A stretch of DNA of 64,000 nucleotides from contig NW_006763132.1 of NCBI RefSeq assembly GCF_000264905.1, positions 3,102,023 to 3,166,022 of the forward strand, given 5' to 3'. Positions 24,631-37,819 of the stretch are shown piece by piece; the first letter of the stretch is position 1; every line of letters begins with the position of its first letter. A program made the translations under genes and the position numbers. This DNA comes from Stereum hirsutum FP-91666 SS1. Taxonomy: Eukaryota > Basidiomycota > Agaricomycetes > Russulales > Stereaceae. Below the pieces are notes generated by a model. That model was not told the origin of the DNA, did no database searches, and saw only the letters and a list, made by a program, of their open reading frames with translations.

Positions 24631-27600
24631 ATGACGGCCACGAAGACTCAGAACGGCGATGCCGCTGCTACCATCCCCACTAGACCTCTTGTACTCCACG
24701 TTGGCCAAATTAGAGTGCGCATAGTCATCTAAATATCGCAGAGATTCATCTCACATTATCTGAACAGGTTTCCATACCCGTTTCGACCGAGTGCGACCAG
24801 TGGATCGCGGCAGAGGTCCTTAGAGATGACTTTGTCCACTCGCAGAGCGTTCAAGACGCAGCGAGCAACTCGGAAGAGCTAGACGACAAGACACAGGCAG
24901 AGGTCGTCCTCTTTGCACGTTTCCTCGCCTTTACCTCACGCAACGTCCACGCCGAGTGCGAAGCAAGCCGCGTTCCTCGCCTCGCGGTTCTCCTCAAGGC
25001 CCTTTCCCACTTCGGCGCCACATACCTCGCCGAGACGGATATTCATTCACTCGTCTCTTCGTTCGATGTCGACTCTCGGAAGGTCGTTCTCTCCTCGTTC
25101 TTCCTCGCCTACGCCACACTCCAAGCAGGCAAGGTCGAGGGTCTACCTCAGCTCCCGACCCCGTCTCTCTTCAAGGACGGAGCTTCGGCCTACGCAATTT
25201 TCGGCGGGCAAGGTATCAACGAGGTTTACTTTGATGAGCTGCAATCTCTGTTCGACATCTACCGACCGTTTGTCGAGGACTGGATCAAGCTCGCCGTCTC
25301 CGAAGTCCTCTCCCCTCTCGCAAACGTTCACTCGACGACCTCCTATTACTCGCACGGACTGGACGTCTATTCGTGGCTCACTGGCGCCTCACCCGTTCCT
25401 CCTGTCTCATACCTCGCCTCCGTCCCGGTCTCGTTCCCTCTTATCGGCCTCACGCAATTCGTGCAGTATCTGATCGTCTCGCGCGTTTCTGGATTGTCGT
25501 ACGCGGAGCTCAACTCGAGACTTGCCGGTGCCACGGGCCACTCCCAAGGTCTCGTTACCGCTGTCTGCATCTCTGCGTCTACCGACGACGCGAGTTATCT
25601 CAAGAACGCGCACCAGGGACTCCGGTGGCTCTTCCACGCTGGTCTCCGAGGCCAGCAGGCCTTCCCCATCCTCGCACTCGAGCCTAGCGTCGTGGAGGAT
25701 TCGATCGAAGGTGGCGAGGGCTCTCCCACGCCTATGTTGTCCGTCGTCGGCCTGTTGCTCAAAGACCTCGAGCCACACGTCGCGAAGACGAACAAACATC
25801 TTCCCTCCAACTCTCAGCTTCACATCTCTCTCCACAACGGCGCGAAGGCTTTCGTCGTCACCGGTCCTCCTCGTGCTCTTTACGGTCTCGTTGCCAGCCT
25901 CAGGAAAGTCAAGGCCCCGAATGGCGTCGATCAGAGCAAGACGCCCTTCTCACAGCGCAAGCCGGTCTTCTACGTCCGTTTCCTGGCTGTTGGAGTGCCA
26001 TACCACAGCGAGTACTTGAAGGATGCAGTTGATAAGCTCTGCAAGGAGGATCTGAAGGACGAGGAGTTGTGGGATGTGAAGGACTTGAAGATTCCGGTGT
26101 TCCACACCGAAGATGGTACGTTTCTATACATTCGATTTTTCTCACTCGAGTACTAATTGATTCTGCAGGCTCTGACCTTCGCGAGCTTTCCACATCTCTC
26201 ACCCGCTCCATTTGCGACCAGATCTTCACTTCGCCGATCCACTGGAAGCAGGCTACCGATTTCCCCGCCACCGCCACTCACGCAATCGACTTCGGTCCCG
26301 GCGGCCTCAGCGGCATCGGTCCTCTCACCGCTCGTAACCTCGACGGTCGTGGTATTCGTGTAATCGTCGTCGGTGATAGGGGTCGTGGAGATGCCGAGCT
26401 GTTCTCCGTTAGCGGAGTGAAGCGGGAGGAGTCTTGGGTCAAGAAGTGGTCCCCGTCGTTGGTGAAGACTAGGTGTGTTATTTATCTGATTTGTTGTTCG
26501 AGGATTTAGACTGAAAGTATCATGTTTTTAGCGATGGAAAGATTCATCTCGATACTCCCTTCACTCGCCTCCTCGGCAAACCCCCTATTATGGTCGCCGG
26601 CATGACTCCTACCACCGTCAAGGCCGGTTTCGTTTCCGCTATCCTCTCCGCCGGCTACCACGTCGAACTCGCCGGTGGTGGCCACTACAACGCCGCTGCT
26701 CTTCGTTCCAAGGTCGCCGAGATCCAAGCGAACATTCCCGCCGGTGTCGGTCTCACGCTCAACGCCCTCTACATCAACCCTCGTCAGTTCGGGTTCCAGT
26801 GGCCCTTGTGGCAGGAGATGAGGAAGGAAGGGTTGCCGATTGAGGGATTCTGTGTCGCTGCGGGGATTCCGTCCACTGAGAAGGCGGCGGAGATCATCGA
26901 GGGGTTGAAGGCGGCGGGGATTAGGCACATCGCGTTCAAGCCTGGATCCGTCGACGGTATTCGTCAGGTCGTCAACATCGCCGCTTCTAACCCCGACTTC
27001 CCCATCCTGCTTCAGTGGACTGGTGGACGTGCCGGCGGTCATCATTCGTGCGAAGACTTCCATCAACCTATTCTTTCGACTTATCGTTCGATCCGTGAAC
27101 GTTCGAACATCATCCTCGTCGGTGGGTCTGGGTTTGGTGGTGCGGACGATTTGTGGCCATATCTCACGGGTGACTGGTCCGCCGAGTACGACGTTCAGCC
27201 CATGCCCTTCGACGGGTTCCTTTTCGCGTCCCGCGTCATGGTCGCGAAGGAGGCCCACACCTCGTCCTCCGTCAAAGACCTCATCGTCAAGGCTTCCGGC
27301 GTCGACGACTCGAAATGGGAAGGCACGTACGCGAAGGAGACCGGTGGGATTTTGACTGTGCGTTCGGAGCTCGGCGAGCCGATCCACAAGATCGCCACGC
27401 GGGCTGTGAAGTTGTGGAAGGAGTTCGACGATACTGTGTTTAAGTTGCCGAGGGAGAAGAGGGAGGCTTGGTTGAAGGAACGGAGGGCGGAGGTGATCAA
27501 GAAGTTGAATGCGGATTTCGCGAAGCCGTGGTTCGGATGGAAGAAGGACGGGTCTGTCGTCGATGATCTCGGCGATATGACGTACGAGGAGACCGTTCTG

Positions 27601-30600
27601 CGCTTGGTTCGTCTCATGTACGTCGACCACCAGGAGCGCTGGGTCGATATCTCCTTGAGGAACCTGACGGGCGATTGGTTGAGGAGGGTCGAGGAGAGGT
27701 TCGCGGGTGTGAATGGGGGAGGGTTGAAGGCGAGTGTGTTGCAGAGCTTTACGTCGTTGGATACGCCGGCGCCGTTCGTAAAGGAGTTCTTTGAGAAGTA
27801 TCCGTTGGGCAGGGAGCAGCTGTTGGCGGCGGAGGATAAGGCATATTTCTTGACGATTGCGCAGAGGCCGGGGCAGAAGCCAGTTCCGTTCATTCCGATT
27901 TTGGACTCGACCTTTGAGGTCTGGTTTAAGAAGGTACGTCTCCATCTTTTTCAATACTTCTTCATACAATTTACTTAATTTCGTCTGGTCTTTTAGGATT
28001 CGCTGTGGCCCGCTGAGGACATCGACGCTGTCTTCGACCAGGACCCCCAGCGTGTCTGCATCCTCCAGGGCCCCGTCGCCGTCAAGCACTCGACGGTGAA
28101 GGACGAGCCCATCAAGGACATGCTCGACAACGTCACCAACATCCTCGTCGAGAAACTCCTCGAGCGCACGTACGGTGGCGACGCTGCCAACGTCCCGACC
28201 GTCGATTACCTCGGCGCCGTACCTTCTCCTGTCTCTGTTCCTCGTGGCGTTGACGTTGCTGCCGAGGACAACCAGGTCACTTTCTCCACTTCGGCCTCCG
28301 TCCCCCCTACCTCCGAATTCCTCACATTCCTTGCTGGTTCGAGCCTGAACTGGTGGAGCGCTCTCGTTTCCTCGATCAACGTTATTCAGGGAACTTCCTA
28401 CGTCGACAACCCTATCCGTCGCCTTTTCGCCCCTCGCCCGAACCAGAAGATCGTCCTCGAGCTCGCGGACGGTCTTCCCGTCAAGGCTTCCCTCTTCGGT
28501 GCTGCTCGTTCCTTTGGCCCGCAGAAGGACGATCACAAGGCTGTGGAGGTTTCGTTCAACACCGAGTCGAAGGTCATCGACCTTACCCTGTTCGAGTACC
28601 GCCAGGAGTCCTCCATTCCCCTCCACCTTCAGTTCCAGTATGTCCCTTCGCAGCCCTTCGCTCCCATCCACGAAGTCGCCGTCGGTCGCACTACGCGCAT
28701 CAAGGACTTCTACTGGCGTCTCTGGTTCGGCGACGACGAGAAGCTCCCCGAGATCAATGTTCGGGATACTTTCACCGGCCCTGAGGTCGAGATCTCCGCG
28801 AAGGACGTTGAAACGTTCTGTGCCGTCGTGGAGAACCAGCAGGAGGCGTTCAAGGCCGTCCGGACTGCCGACGTCAAGGCCCCCATGGACTTCGCTATCG
28901 TCACCGGCTGGCAGGCGATCATGAAGTCTATCTTCCCGGCCTCCATCGACGGCGACCTCCTCAAGCTCGTCCATCTCACTAACGGGTTCAAGGTCGTTCC
29001 CGGGGCGAAGACTCTCCAGGCTGGTGATGTGTGCAAGGCGGAGGCGAAGGTTACGGCGGTGATTAATTCGGATGCGGGCAAGACGGTGAAGGTGTCGGGG
29101 TACGTTGTTTGTGAGGATAAGAGGGTGATGGAGGTGTCGAGCTCGTTCCTTTATCGCGGCAAGTTCACGGACTACGAGAACACGTTCGAGACGATCCAGG
29201 AGCCTGATTATCTCGTCGAGCTCGCGAACGATGCGGATGTTGGTGTTTTGCAATCGAAGGAGTGGTTCGAGTGGGATGACGACTCGAAGCCACTTCAGGC
29301 GGGGACTGGGTTGGTGTTCAGGTTGAAGTCGGAGGTGACGTACAAGGACAAGGTCAACTACAAGAGTGTCTCGGTCTCGGGCGACGTCTTCGTCCGCGAT
29401 CAGCTCAAGAGGCTCGTCAAGGTCGGCTCTGTCGATTTCGAGAGGGACGACTGCCAGGGCAACCCCGTCGTCGCGTACGTGCAGAGGAACGGCTCGCCTC
29501 AGGGTCTTCCTACGCCACTCGCTAATGGTTACTCGCTCACCTCGGCTGGATCAACGACGTTCACGACTCCGGCGACGAACGAGCCGTACTCGAAGATTTC
29601 GGGTGATTTCAATCCGATTCACGTTAACCCGTATTTCTCGGACTATGCGAACCTGCCGGGGACGATTACGCATGGGATGTGGTCGAGTGCGGCGACGAGG
29701 AGATATGTCGAGAGTGTGGTTGCGGGTGGATCGCCTGAGAGGGTTCTTTCGTGAGTGTTTCTTCCTTTCCTTTTCTGTATTCCGTTTCATTTCGCTTGAA
29801 TCAAGCTGACGAATTTCGGTTTGTAGGTATGATGTCGCTTTCGTCGGGATGGTCCTCCCCGGTGACGAGCTGTCCGTCAAGATCAAGCACATCGCGATGC
29901 GCGACGGCAACAAGGTCGTCAAGGTCGAGACTGTCAACCAGAACGGCGAGAAGGTCATTGAGGGTACCGCCGAGATCGCCCAACCCACCACTGTCTACGT
30001 CTTCACCGGTCAAGGCTCTCAGGAGCCGGGCATGGGTATGGATCTTTACAACTCCTCTCCCGCTGCTCGTGCTGTCTGGGAAGGCGCCGACCAGCATCTC
30101 CTCGCCGTCTACGGCTTCTCGATCGTCGAGATCGTGAAGGACAACCCCAAGGAGAAGACCATCCACTTCGGTGGTATCAAGGGCCAGGCGATCAGGCAGC
30201 GTTACATGGACATGTCCTACGACACGATGGACAAGGAGGGGAACATCAAGACCCTTCCGCTCTTCTCCGACATTCACGTCAGGACGCCCCAGTACACTTT
30301 CCGCCACCCCGGTGGTCTTCTCTACGCCACCCAGTTCGCGCAGATCGCCCTCGTCGTGACCGAGCGTGCAGCGTTCGAGGACATGCGCTCCAAGGGCTTC
30401 GTCCAGCGCGATTGCGCCTTTGCGGGCCATTCGCTCGGTGAATACTCCGCGCTCGCCTCCATCGCCGACGTCCTCCCGATCTCGTCCTTGGTCGATGTCG
30501 TGTTCTACCGTGGTATTACGATGCAGCGTGCGGTGGAGCGCGATTCGCAGAACAGGTCGAATTATGCGATGTGTGCCGTTAACCCGAGCAGGATCTCGAA

Positions 30601-33600
30601 GACATTTAACGATGCGGCGTTGAGAGAAGTTGTGGATTCGATTTCGCATAGGACGGGATGTTTGATTGAGATCGTGAACTTTAACGTTGAGGTTCGTGTT
30701 CTTTTTTTTTTCTGAGGTCGTTAAGAGCGTCGTTGATCATATCTTTTATAGGGCCAACAATACGTTTGCGCTGGAGAGCTCGTCGCCCTCCAGGCCTTGA
30801 CGAACGTTTTGAACTATTTGAAGATGGAGAAGGTCGACATCGCGAAGGTCCGTCCTTTTAGCTTCTTCATTTCTCCTTTGTATTGCTGACATCTCTTTTC
30901 TCCTAAGTTGACCGAACAGTTCTCCGTCGAGAAGGTCAAGGAGATGTTGGGCGACATCATCGACAGCTCTTACGAACGCGCTCAGGAACAGCAGAAACTC
31001 GAGGGCCATATCAAGCTCGAGCGTGGCTTCGCTACCATCCCTCTCCCCGGTATCGACGTACCCTTCCACTCTCGTTACCTCTGGGCTGGCGTCATGCCGT
31101 TCCGCGCTTGTGAGTACTTCGTTTTCGAGTTTCTCTTGCTGTACTAATATCATTATTTTTAGACCTTTCGAAGAAGATCAACGCCGCCCACCTCAACCCC
31201 GACATGCTCGAGGGCAAGTACGTCCCGAACTTGGTCGCTCAGCCCTTCGCGGTCACGAAGGACTACGCCCAGCTCATCTACGACCAGACTTCGTCACCTC
31301 GTCTCTCGAAGGTGTTGAAGAACTGGGACGAAGAAGGGTGGGGTGCGTTCGAGCAACGCCAGAAGCTCGCGTACACCATCCTCGTCGAGCTCCTGGCGTA
31401 CCAGTTCGCCTCTCCCGTGCGTTGGATCGAAACTCAAGACCTCCTGTTCACGAAGTACCAGTTCGAGCGCTTGGTCGAAATCGGTCCTTCCCCGACCCTC
31501 ACCGGTATGGCGTCGCGCACCCTCAAGGCCAAGTACGAGGTTCGCGATGACTCCGTCAACCACGTCCGCACCATCCTTTGTCACGCGAAGAACCCGAAGG
31601 AGATCTACTACCAGTTCGAGGACGAGCCCGAGGCTGCTGAGGCTGCTCCCGCCGATTCTGCCCCTGCTGCCCCCTCCGCTTCTTCCGCACCCGCTGCTGC
31701 CGCCCCTGCCCCCGTGGCCGCGCCGTCGGGACCTGCTACGAGCATTGAGGACGTTCCTGTCCGCGCCGTCGACATCCTCGCCACCATCGTGGCTCAGAAG
31801 CTCAAGAAGAAGGTCGAGGAGATTCCCCTCTCCAAGTCCATCAAGGATCTCGTCGGTGGCAAGTCCACCCTCCAGAACGAGATTCTCGGCGACCTTCAGC
31901 TCGAGTTCTCGTCTGCGCCGGAGAAAGGAGAGGAGCTGCCGCTCGAGGAGTTGGGTTCTGCGCTTGGTCAGGGACACTCCGGTACGCTCGGGAAGTACAC
32001 CAGCGGTCTCGTCTCCCGTGTCGTCGGTGGCAAGATGCCTGGTGGATTCAACCTTTCCGCCATCAAAAGCTACATGAACAAGTCCTGGGGCTTGGGGCCC
32101 GCTCGCGCCGACGCCGCTCTCCTTCTCGGCGCCACTATGGAGCCGCCGAAGCGTCTCGGGTCTGAGGCTGAGGGTAAAGCGTGGGTGGATTCCATCGTCG
32201 CCGTCTACGCCCAACGCGCCGGCATCTCTCTTTCGTCTGGTGCCGCTGCCGGTGGAGGTGGAGGAGGGGCTGGTGGTGCCGTCATCAACAGTGAGGAGTT
32301 CTTGAAGTTCCAGGCCGAGCAAGAGCAGTTCGCCGCTCAGCACGTCGAGCTGTACATGCGCTATCTCAAGCGTGACTCTCGTGCCGGCGAGATCGCCCAC
32401 GACAAGGAGAAGGCGAACGTCGCCACTCTCCAGGCCCGCATCGACAGCATCACTCGCGAGCACGGCGACTCCTACCTCGACGGTATTCAGCCCGTCTTCG
32501 ACGTCCTCAAGGCTCGCCACTTCGACTCTTCGTGGAACTGGGTCCGTCAAGATGCTCTCATGATGTTCTACGACATCATCTTCGGCCGCCTTACCACCGT
32601 CGACCGCGAAATCACGGCTCGTTGTATCGCTATCATGAACAGGGTGGATTCCGCGATCGTTGAGTACATGCAGTATGTTATCGAGCAGGTCGATCCCTCG
32701 AAAGGCGAGACGTATCAGTTGGCGAAGACGTTCGGTCAGCAGCTGATCGACAACTGTCGCGAGGCTGTTGGACAAGCTCCGTTGTACAAGGACGGTATGT
32801 GTTTTCCTTTCCATAATACATTCCATCCGTCATTTATTTCCGTCACTGCGTACTTACGGTTTCGATTTTTTTCAGTGACTTTCCCTACCGCCCCTCACAC
32901 CGAGGTCAGCGCGAAGGGCGACATCATCTACTCCGAGGTCGTCCGCGAGAACGTTCGCAAGCTCGAGGCCTACGTCGAGGAGATGGCGAGTTCCGACAAC
33001 ATCCCCAGCTCGGTCAACATCTCCAAGATCCAGGACGACGTTCTCAAGCTCTGGAACGTCGTCAAGACCCAACCCGAGATCTCTGACGAGCAGAAGAACC
33101 GCATCAAGGCCCTCTACGATGGCGTCGTCCGTTCGCTCAAGAAGACTCCTGAACAGCCTCGTCCTCGTCCCGGACAGCCCCGCAGCCGTCGCTCCTCATC
33201 TCAATTCCTCCGTCCTCAAGTCTCGGGTATCAGCTCCGTCTCCGCCGACAAGATCCCTCTCCTCCATTTGAAGCGCAAGGTCGGCACGCAGTGGGAGTAC
33301 TCTAGCAATCTCACCGGTGTCTACCTGGACGTTCTCCACGAAATCGCGACCTCCGGCACGACGTTCAAGGATAAGAACGCTCTTCTCACCGGTGTCGGCA
33401 AGGGTTCGATCGGTGTCGAGATTCTTAAGGGTCTCCTCTCCGGTGGTGCCCACGTCGTCATCACCACTTCCCGCTACAGCCGCGCCACCGTCGAGTACTA
33501 CCAGGGGATCTTCCAGCGCTTCGGCTCTCGTGGCTCCGCCCTCACCGTCGTTCCGTTCAACCAAGGCTCGAAGCAGGATGTCGAGGCCCTCGTCGACTAC

Positions 33601-36600
33601 ATCTTCGCCACCCTCGGCCTCGATTTGGACTACATCCTTCCCTTCGCCGCCGTCCCAGAGAACGGTCGTGAGATCGACGGTCTCGACGACAAGTCCGAAC
33701 TCGCCCACCGTATCATGTTGGTCAACTTACTTCGTCTTCTCGGCGCCGTCAAGACCAAGAAGGCGAGCCGTCACTTCGTCACCCGCCCGACTCAAGTTAT
33801 CCTTCCTTTGTCGCCCAACCACGGTCTCTTCGGTAACGACGGCTTGTACTCCGAGTCCAAGATTTCTCTCGAGACTCTGTTCAACCGCTGGGCTTCGGAG
33901 AGCTGGGGAGAATACCTCTGTCTCGCTGGTGCTGTGATTGGGTACGCTTTTTTTCTGCCCTTCGCCGCTCCCACCCTTTACTAATTTCCTAATCTAGGTG
34001 GACCCGTGGAACCGGTCTCATGGACGCCACGAACATGGTCGCCCAAGAGGTTGAATCACACGGTGTCCGCACTTTCTCTGCCAAGGAGATGGCCTTCAAC
34101 ATTCTCGGCCTCATGCACCCTCTCCTGTTCAGTATCACCCAAGTCGAGCCCATCTGGGCCGATCTTAGTGGTGGTATGGATCGTCTCGCTGACCTCGCGG
34201 AGATCACCACTCGCATCCGCGTCGGCATCAACAAGAAGGCCGAACTTCGTCGTGCCATCACCCGCGACAACTCCGCCGAGTTCAAGGTCATCAACGGTCT
34301 CGAGGCCGAGCGTGTTCTTCAGACCGTCAACGTCACCCCCCGCGCCAACTTCCGTTTCGAGTTCCCCGAGCTCGAGCCCGCTGCCAACCTCGAGAAGCTC
34401 TCCAAGCTCCGCGACGTCATTGACCTCGAAAAGGTCATTGTCATCACCGGTTTCGCCGAGGTCGGGCCATGGGGTAGCTCGCGTACTCGTTGGGAGATGG
34501 AGGCCCGTGGAGAGTTCACGTTGGAGGGTTGTATCGAGATGGCTTGGATGATGGGCTTCATCAAGCACTTCGATGGCCGTTTGAAGGATGGGTCGCTGCA
34601 CGTTGGTTGGGTCGACACGAAGTCTGGTGAGCCTGTCGACGACAAGGATGTCCGTGGGAAGTATGAGAAGGAGATTTTGGAGCACGCCGGTGTTCGTATG
34701 ATTGGTACGTCTATTTTTCTTGTGTCTAATTTCTACCTCTAATATTACCTCTTCATCTTCTTTTATAGAACCTGAGTTGTTCCGTGGTTATGACCCGAAG
34801 AACAAGATCTTTAACCAAGAGATCGAGCTCACGCACGACCTCGAGCCGCTCGAGACCTCCGACGTTGAAGCCGCCAAGTTCAAGAACGAGCACGGCGATA
34901 AATGCGACATCTGGGCTGGCGAAGGCAGCCAGTGGTTCGTCAAGTTCAAGAAGGGCGTCCGTATCTTCGTTCCGAAATCATTCACGTTCAACCGTCAAGT
35001 CGCAGGACAGCTTCCTACTGGATGGTACGCTGGTCGCTACGGTATTCCGGAGGACATCATCGCTCGCACCGACCGCATGTCCCTTTGGGCTCTCGTTTGC
35101 GCTGCCGAAGCCCTCAACAGCTCCGGTATCACCGATCCGTACGAACTGTACCAGCACATGCACCCCTCCGAAGTCGGTTCGTCTATTGGTAGCGGTATGG
35201 GTGGTACGGAGTCGTTGGCGAAGATGTTCAAGGACCGTCGCGAGGAGAAAGAGGTTCAAAACGATATTCTTCAGGAAACGTATGTGTATTTCTCGATTTG
35301 ATGCTTCGTTATGTCGCTAATATGTTGTTTTTGGTAGCTTCATCAACACCACTGCTGGTTGGGTCAACCTCCTTCTTCTTTCCTCCAGCGGACCCATCAA
35401 GATCCCCGTCGGTGCCTGGTACGGTCGTAGCTCGTCTTCCATCCTCCAGCTTTCGCTGACCATTTGATTTCTTTCAGCGCTACCGCCCTCCAGTCTCTCG
35501 AAATCGCCTGCGACACCTTGCTCTCGGGCAAGGCCAAGGTCATGCTCGCCGGTGGGTTCGACGATATCTCTGAGGAGGGTTCGTACGAGTTCGCGAACAT
35601 GAAGGCCACCAGCAACACCGAGACTGAGTTGGCGATGGGTCGTGAGCCGACCGAGATGTCGAGGCCTACCACGACGACTCGCTCAGGTGTAAGCTTCCCA
35701 TCATCAACGTTTTAGTCAATATTCCCGTACTGATCACATAATAATGTAGTTCATGGAGGCGCAAGGTACCGGCGTGCATGTCGTCATGAACGCGAAGACT
35801 GCCATCGAGCTCGGCGCCCCTATCCGTGGTATCCTAGCCTTCACCTCCACCTCAACGTTCGTAACTTTCTTTCTCTTCAGTTGAGGTTATCTAACTTCCC
35901 CCTCTATAGCGACAAGGCTGGTCGTTCTATTCCTGCGCCCGGTCGTGGTGCGCTCACTATCGCCCGCGAAGTTTCCACCAAGCACCCGCTTCCCATCCTC
36001 GACATCAACTACCGTGCTCGCCAGTTGACCTTCCGTCGCAAGCAGATTTCGGAGTGGCTATCCCACGAGCAGGCCCAGCTCAAGGAGGAGCTCGAGTACC
36101 GCCAGAGTCAAGGTGACGCCGCCGACGAAGAGTACTTCGCTTCCCGTATCTCCGACCTCGAGAACGAAGCTCGCCACCAGGAGAAGGAGGCTCTCGCCAC
36201 GTATGGCATGCTCGAGAATGCCGATCCACGCATTGCCCCTCTCCGCCGTGCTCTGGCCGTCTGGGGTCTGTCCGCTGACGACATCGGTGTCTTGTCTATC
36301 CACGGTACCAGTACTAGCGCGAACGAGGCTAACGAGACTCACATCTGGAACGACGTCTTCAGCACCCTCTCCCGCACGAAGGGCAACGCTGTTCCTGTTA
36401 TGGCTCAGAAGAGCTTGCTCGGTCACGCCAAGGGTGGAGCCGCTGCTTGGCAGATGGCCGGTCTCTTGCAGAGTGTACACTCCGGTATCGTACCCGGCAA
36501 CCGGAACAACGACAACGTGGACCCGAAGTTCCAGAAATACACGTACCTCATGTTCCCCTCGAAGTCCATCCATACCGACGGTATTCGTGCTGGTGTTATG

Positions 36601-37507
36601 GTATGTTGCGTTATCCCCCGTTTAACCTCACTGGATATTGATCTTTTCGTATAGTCGTCGTTCGGTTTCGGCCAAGTCGGTGGTACTGCCCTTGTCATTC
36701 ACCCGCGTTTCCTTTTGGGCGCTCTCGAGACCTCTGCATACGAGTCGTACAAGATCCGCAACAACGCCCGTTACCTCAAGTCGTACAAGGCGATGACGGA
36801 GATGATGACCCACAACTCCTTGGTCAAGATCAAGGAACACCCACCATACTCCAAGGAACTCGAAGGTCCCGTCTTGCTCAACTCGCTCGCTCGCGCTTCT
36901 CTCGACAAGAAGACGAACAGCTACGTGTTCACGGACAAGATGGAGACACAGCACAAGCCGAACGTCGCGAATGTCAAGGCCGTCCAGGAGTCTCTCAAGG
37001 CTGCTGTCGGAACAAGTGGTGTTGGCGTCGACCAAGGTTCGTGGCTTATTCTTCTCGCCCTTCGTGTCATTGTCATTGACACCATGTTTTCTCCCTTGCA
37101 GAGCTGATCTCCGCAGTGCCATCGGGCAACCCGACCTTCGTTGAGCGCAACTTCACCGAGGCCGAGGTCACGTACTGCCGTTCTCAACCATCGCCTCCAG
37201 CATCGTTCGCCGCTCGTTGGGTCGGGAAGGAAGCCGTCTTCAAGTCGCTCGGTGTTGCCTCGAAGGGCGCCGCGGCCGCGATGAAGGATATCGAGATTCT
37301 TCCCAACGAGGAGGGTGCGCCGACTGTTACTCTTCACGGTGACGCGAAAGCCGCTGCCGAGAGCAAGGGTGTGTCGAATGTGTTGTTGTCGTTGAGCCAC
37401 TCGGATGTGAGTACTTTTTAATTTCGCCTACTCAATAGTTCGTCTGATCTGACTTCGTTCCTTCTCAGACCATCGCGATTGCCTTCGCCCAAGCCTCGTC
37501 ATCATGA
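24631..37507 (+). CDS. FAS: Type I fatty acid synthase, fused beta-alpha single chain
   Basis: Nineteen exons sum to 11787 nt, 3928 residues. The cytosolic enzyme makes long-chain acyl-CoA from acetyl- and malonyl-CoA. Domain order: acetyltransferase (GATGHSQG, Ser287), enoyl reductase ([12 protein letters not shown] near 600), dehydratase hot-dog ([16 protein letters not shown] near 1584), malonyl/palmitoyl transferase (FTGQGSQ near 1689; [10 protein letters not shown], Ser1833), acyl carrier ([13 protein letters not shown], Ser2253 carries phosphopantetheine), ketoreductase ([10 protein letters not shown] near 2733), ketosynthase (Cys3351 in VGACATA; HGTST and GHAKGG), and phosphopantetheinyl transferase (GVDQELIS to the end). 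In yeast these lie on two chains, with the malonyl transferase split between them; here that domain is continuous, as known for basidiomycete FAS. Introns: 24715-24767, 26116-26168, 26473-26531, 27934-27996, 29751-29826, 30692-30751, 30848-30907, 31110-31162, 32795-32875, 33942-33997, 34705-34768, 35280-35337, 35419-35477, 35689-35749, 35857-35909, 36601-36654, 37037-37101, 37407-37468. Confidence 0.97.
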
Positions 37508-37819
37508 ACGCTTTGATTCTATTTTTTCTTCTCTCTCATGTCATTGTCCCGTCGCATCCTATCTCATGGTCCCGCACGTCGTCTGTCTGTCTGTCTCACG
37601 TTTCCATCGATGCTCTAATGTCTCGTTTACTCTGCTTCTATCCATCGTTTCTCCTCTGTTGTCTCTCCCATCATGATCTGTGTCTCGTCGGCTATATATG
37701 TATGTTATCTCACGAATAGTAAAAGGAATCGGAATAGAATTTCATTTTGTCTCATTCATTCTCTCGTTCGATCTCGTTCGCTGGCATACAGAGGTATGTC
37801 CTGGTATATCGAGTACAAA
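37508..37819. other. Short convergent intergenic region
   Basis: 312 bp between the stops of FAS and the NMNAT-like gene, T-rich and probably both 3' UTRs. Nothing else seen. Confidence 0.6.

Noticed and set aside
26506..29253. A 915-codon open frame on the minus strand inside FAS
   Set aside because: It lies wholly antisense to well-supported FAS exons and is open because of strong codon bias in FAS. It is Arg, Leu, Asp and Glu rich with no domain and crosses FAS introns.
31294..32826. A 510-codon minus-strand open frame inside FAS
   Set aside because: It is an antisense shadow of the acyl-carrier and ketosynthase-side exons, with no domain and composition dictated by the opposite strand.
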